A stretch of 6,656 bases of DNA from the NCBI GenBank assembly GCA_026002715.1, contig BOCC01000114.1, positions 1 through 6,656 of the forward strand. Reading direction: 5' to 3'. How positions within the stretch are numbered: the first letter of the stretch is position 1; each line of letters opens with the position of its first letter. The notes under the pieces are model-generated. The model was not told the origin of the DNA and searched no databases. It saw only the letters and a program-made list of their open reading frames with translations. Made by a program: the position numbers and the translations under genes. Below, one piece after another: positions 4,721 through 6,656 of this stretch. Source of the DNA: Synergistales bacterium (GTDB lineage: Bacteria; Synergistota; Synergistia; Synergistales; Aminobacteriaceae).

Positions 4721-6405
4721 CTACATAGGCGTTTTGACACCAAACGCTTCATAAATTAACTTCTGTTCCTTCGTGGCTGGGAAGATTATCTTGGTTTCGT
4801 TAACTTCCTGCACACGCTGTTTTGAAATCGCTCTGACTAAGGGCTCGTCGCAAAACAACTTCCGTATTATCGTCAATAAAACCAATATATACCAATGGTT
4901 AGGTATCAAAAATACGGAAGTTATAGAGGTACGAGCCCTAAATGCTTCATCGTCATCTTTTTGTACAGTTCTTTGTCTGACATTACTGAATGAAGCTCTG
5001 ACAGCATTATCAAGGCTATAAAACCTACGAATACCTTATTCTGCATGTTCTCCTGACTGTGCGCTCGCAGCCGCCCTAAATCAAGACTGCGTTTTAATCT
5101 CAGAAAGCCTTTTTCTACAACGTCTTTAGCGCGGTATATACGCATTGTGTCTTTTGCGTTTCCTGCTTTATTGCTGATGATAACAACCCAACCCGCCGTT
5201 TTAAGGGCGTCGTCAATAACTTCTTCACGCACGTTCACGGTATAGCCTGTTTTACTATTTTCGGCCCTACGGATAATCAGGTACTTTGTATGCTCGTCAT
5301 CTTTAATCCATTTCTGAGGCTCGGCCTCCGCTTCATCTCTCAGAATTGCCGCGTGCGAATACAAATCTTCACGTCTATGCAACGCTTTTAACGCGCTGTA
5401 GTAGATATGCGTAAAAACCTTATGACCATTACTCCAGGCTCGCTCTTTCGTTACCGCGCGCATCGATTCACCGCCAACAACAATGGTGTTCTGTATACTG
5501 TCGATGTCCTTGCGTTCACCGTCCACCTGTTTTATAGCAAACGACGACGTGAACGGAACCGGTATGATGAACTTCTTGATTCGCTCATCGCAAAGCATGG
5601 CGTCAACGTTCTTCTTGCTGTAAAACCCCTTGTCCATCACTACCTGTACCGGCTTGCCGGAAGTCAGACTGTCAAATATGGAAAGAGTGGTCTTCAGTGT
5701 GCTCACATCCTTGAGGCTCCCGCTGTATACTGTTTGATACACAGGCAAATGAGATGTCTCACCCATCAGCATACAGATGTTTAAGTTCTCATTGTCACGG
5801 TTATAACCCCATTCTACATCATCTACTAACTCAGAATACGATGAAGCTGACGTAATGTCGAGCGCCAAGTATTCCTCTTCACATCGGTGGGCGCACCATG
5901 CTTGATAAAAACCTTCTCTGTCGCCATGGCTTATAGCGGACAAAAGTTCACTTATACGCTGTGACGACATATTTCCGACAGGCAGAGATTCCGTGTTCGA
6001 GATCCATTCTTCGCAATACGAAAACGGGTCACCGGATGAAACAAGGTAACAAGCCAACATAAATACCTCTTGCCAATATTTCGGCAGAGCTGAAGCTAAC
6101 GATTCCGTAAGACCTAATCTTGTCGCTATAGTGCATAACAGATAGTGCATACCATATTCTCTAATGTACGAGTTCTTAATGTCATACGCCGAAAAAGCCT
6201 TCTGTGCCGATGCTATCTCTACCGGCGTTCCCGCTAAGCGCATTCGTTCAATGTAGTCCGACTTGTATATATGGGCGCCTGTCACAGGATCGACTTTGCC
6301 TATAGGAATTTTCTTGTTGTCAGGTTTGCCGCTCGCATTTCTGAAAGCGGTACACTCCATCAAATATGTATATTTACCAGATCTTTGTTTGATTATATAG
6401 CTCAC
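4721..6405 (-). pseudogene. IS1634-family transposase, C-terminus cut by a MITE
   Basis: This is a DDE enzyme of the IS4 superfamily. Counting from ATG 6420, the catalytic Asp residues are 188 (LALDIT) and 263 (VVMDKGFYS), and Glu436 lies in a Y-x2-K-x3-E-x6-K signature (Tyr429, Lys432, Lys443), the local form of YREK. A frame is open from 6420, but ATG 6420 has no ribosome binding site. GGAGG at 6414-6418 lies eight bases before GTG 6405, which gives the usual start MSYIIKQRSGK, so I place the start at 6405. The frame reads to Leu494 (4939-4941), then enters the MITE and stops at 4921-4923. The missing 38 residues (from VRAISKQRV to the last ATG and TAG) are intact at 4721-4837. Excision of the MITE and one TAA restores a 532-codon frame from 6420. 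The truncated protein keeps all catalytic residues, so partial activity is possible. Confidence 0.88.
4841..4938. mobile_element. 98-bp palindromic MITE inside the IS1634 transposase gene
   Basis: GGGCTCGT at 4841 and ACGAGCCC ending at 4938 are perfect inverted ends. After an unpaired 8-base bulge on each side a second perfect 12-bp arm follows, AACTTCCGTATT (4857-4868) and AATACGGAAGTT (4912-4923). An inner weaker stem (AACCAAT with ATGGTT) completes a long hairpin. TAA at 4838-4840 and again at 4939-4941 is the target duplication. Removing the element and one TAA restores the transposase frame exactly, which proves that this is an insertion. There is no coding capacity, so it would be moved in trans. 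A 3-bp TNA-type duplication and GGGCTC ends suggest an IS5-like (IS1031/ISL2-type) transposase, but that is inference. Confidence 0.88.
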
Positions 6406-6419
6406 GCGTTCTTCCTCCA

Positions 6420-6454
6420 TTTTAAGTAGGTAAAATATTATTACCTACTTAAAA
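6420..6454. promoter_or_regulatory. 35-bp perfect palindrome over the IS1634 promoter (candidate operator)
   Basis: TTTTAAGTAGGTAA (6420-6433) and TTACCTACTTAAAA (6441-6454) are exact inverses around AATATTA. The palindrome covers the -10 box and the likely transcription start on the minus strand, and ends 14 bases before the GTG start. A dimeric repressor bound here would shut off transposition; alternatively the transposase binds it as part of its terminal repeat, since 6426-6439 is shared with the other end. As RNA the inverse arms could also form a hairpin. Confidence 0.65.
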
Positions 6455-6466
6455 TGGATTTGTCAA
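6438..6466 (-). promoter_or_regulatory. Promoter of the IS1634 transposase
   Basis: On the minus strand TTGACA (6466-6461) is a perfect -35 and TAATAA (6443-6438) a good -10, with a 17-base spacer. The -10 lies in the palindrome, and the -35 is 7 bases outside it. If the element ends near 6440-6455, the -35 belongs to the flanking DNA and the promoter is a hybrid formed by insertion. Confidence 0.65.
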
Positions 6467-6579
6467 GTTATTTTTGATAAATTTACCAATAAAGTTCAGT
6501 AAAGAAGATACTTATTAGATTTTACACATGTATAGTCGTTTAATTTAACTAAATCCAAAGCAATGCCGACAATATAAGT

Positions 6580-6656
6580 ATGACATACGATAAAAAATTT
6601 CGAGAACGAGCTATAGCGTATAAAGACGGCGGACACACATTCGAAGAACTCAATGA
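6580..6656 (+). CDS. Start of an IS630-type transposase (helix-turn-helix part), cut by the window edge
   Basis: From ATG 6580 the frame reads MTYDKKFRERAIAYKDGG followed by HTFEELNE and runs off the window. This is the characteristic opening of the N-terminal helix-turn-helix protein of IS630-group elements with a separate or fused first frame, in which a KFRERAIxYKDxGHTFEE pattern leads into the recognition helix. It is clearly different from the IS630 transposase at 3413-4459, which starts quite differently, so two unrelated subgroups are present. The ribosome binding site is weak. Its left terminal repeat probably lies in 6534-6560, where TA is followed by TAGTCGTTTAATTTAAC, but without the other end this cannot be confirmed. 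Confidence 0.7.
   Translation, partial: MTYDKKFRERAIAYKDGGHTFEELN

Larger units (their letters stand above)
4711..6439 (-). mobile_element. IS1634-family insertion sequence (boundaries approximate), carrying a nested MITE
   Basis: The element is defined by one long minus-strand transposase of the IS1634 group of IS4-like enzymes. AATATTTTACCTAC at 4711-4724 recurs inverted at 6426-6439, just outside the two ends of the gene, and probably belongs to the terminal repeats. AAATATTATTACC also recurs in direct orientation at 4684-4696 and 6433-6445. It may be a target duplication, which would put the outer ends near 4697 and 6432. These two readings overlap and I cannot settle the exact ends. The left flank is the zinc-ribbon remnant; the right flank leads to another transposase gene. 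The element is about 1.6 kb without the 98-bp MITE. Confidence 0.75.

Noticed and set aside
5407..5784. A 125-codon plus-strand frame
   Set aside because: It lies wholly antisense to the catalytic domain of the IS1634 transposase and has no domain of its own.

Overview
The window is an intergenic tRNA locus followed by a decaying, insertion-rich mobile region in an AT-leaning bacterial genome. The tRNAs encode their CCA ends, the tRNA promoter is of sigma-70 type, and the integrase is of the P4/DUF4102 kind. Together these suggest a proteobacterium or a gut-type bacterium with a similar accessory gene pool. The sequence alone does not support a genus.

Layout from left to right. Positions 1-331 hold no protein gene. 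The minus strand there reads like the 5' end and early domain I of a group II intron, starting at 331, and a perfect 10-bp palindrome lies at the very edge. A promoter at 470-499 precedes four tRNA genes, Arg(TCT), His(GTG), Arg(TCG) and Lys(CTT), at 565-929, closed by a strong terminator at 962-987. A 350-bp AT-rich spacer follows. It carries a degenerate copy of the tRNA-Lys T-arm (a possible old att site) and eight copies of the heptamer GTACAAA or its complement, the last one touching the integrase start codon. The tyrosine recombinase (1337-2527) is full length, but its first catalytic Arg reads as His. A YafQ-type toxin-antitoxin pair follows, in which the toxin has a one-base frameshift although all its active-site residues survive.

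From 3096 to the end the window is mostly transposons. An IS630-family element (3356-4470) has perfect 15-bp ends and a TA target duplication. It carries a transposase split by one possibly programmed -1 site and one apparent inactivating insertion. It sits inside a minus-strand reading frame that encodes a zinc ribbon plus an AT-hook, and removing the element restores a continuous frame. Next is an IS1634-family element (about 4711-6439, minus strand). Its transposase is cut near the C-terminus by a 98-bp palindromic MITE flanked by TAA duplications; removing the MITE restores a 532-codon frame (527 residues from the likely GTG start). Its promoter overlaps a 35-bp perfect palindrome. At the right edge a second IS630-type transposase gene begins.

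How the parts fit: the integrase and tRNA cluster suggest an island integrated at a tRNA gene, with the toxin-antitoxin pair as a former stabiliser. The rest is successive transposon insertion and point decay. The best candidates for something new are the GTACAAA array at the integrase start, the zinc-ribbon/AT-hook protein, the MITE family, and the regulatory palindrome of the IS1634 element. Several lesions lie in short homopolymers, so assembly error must be excluded before calling them biological.
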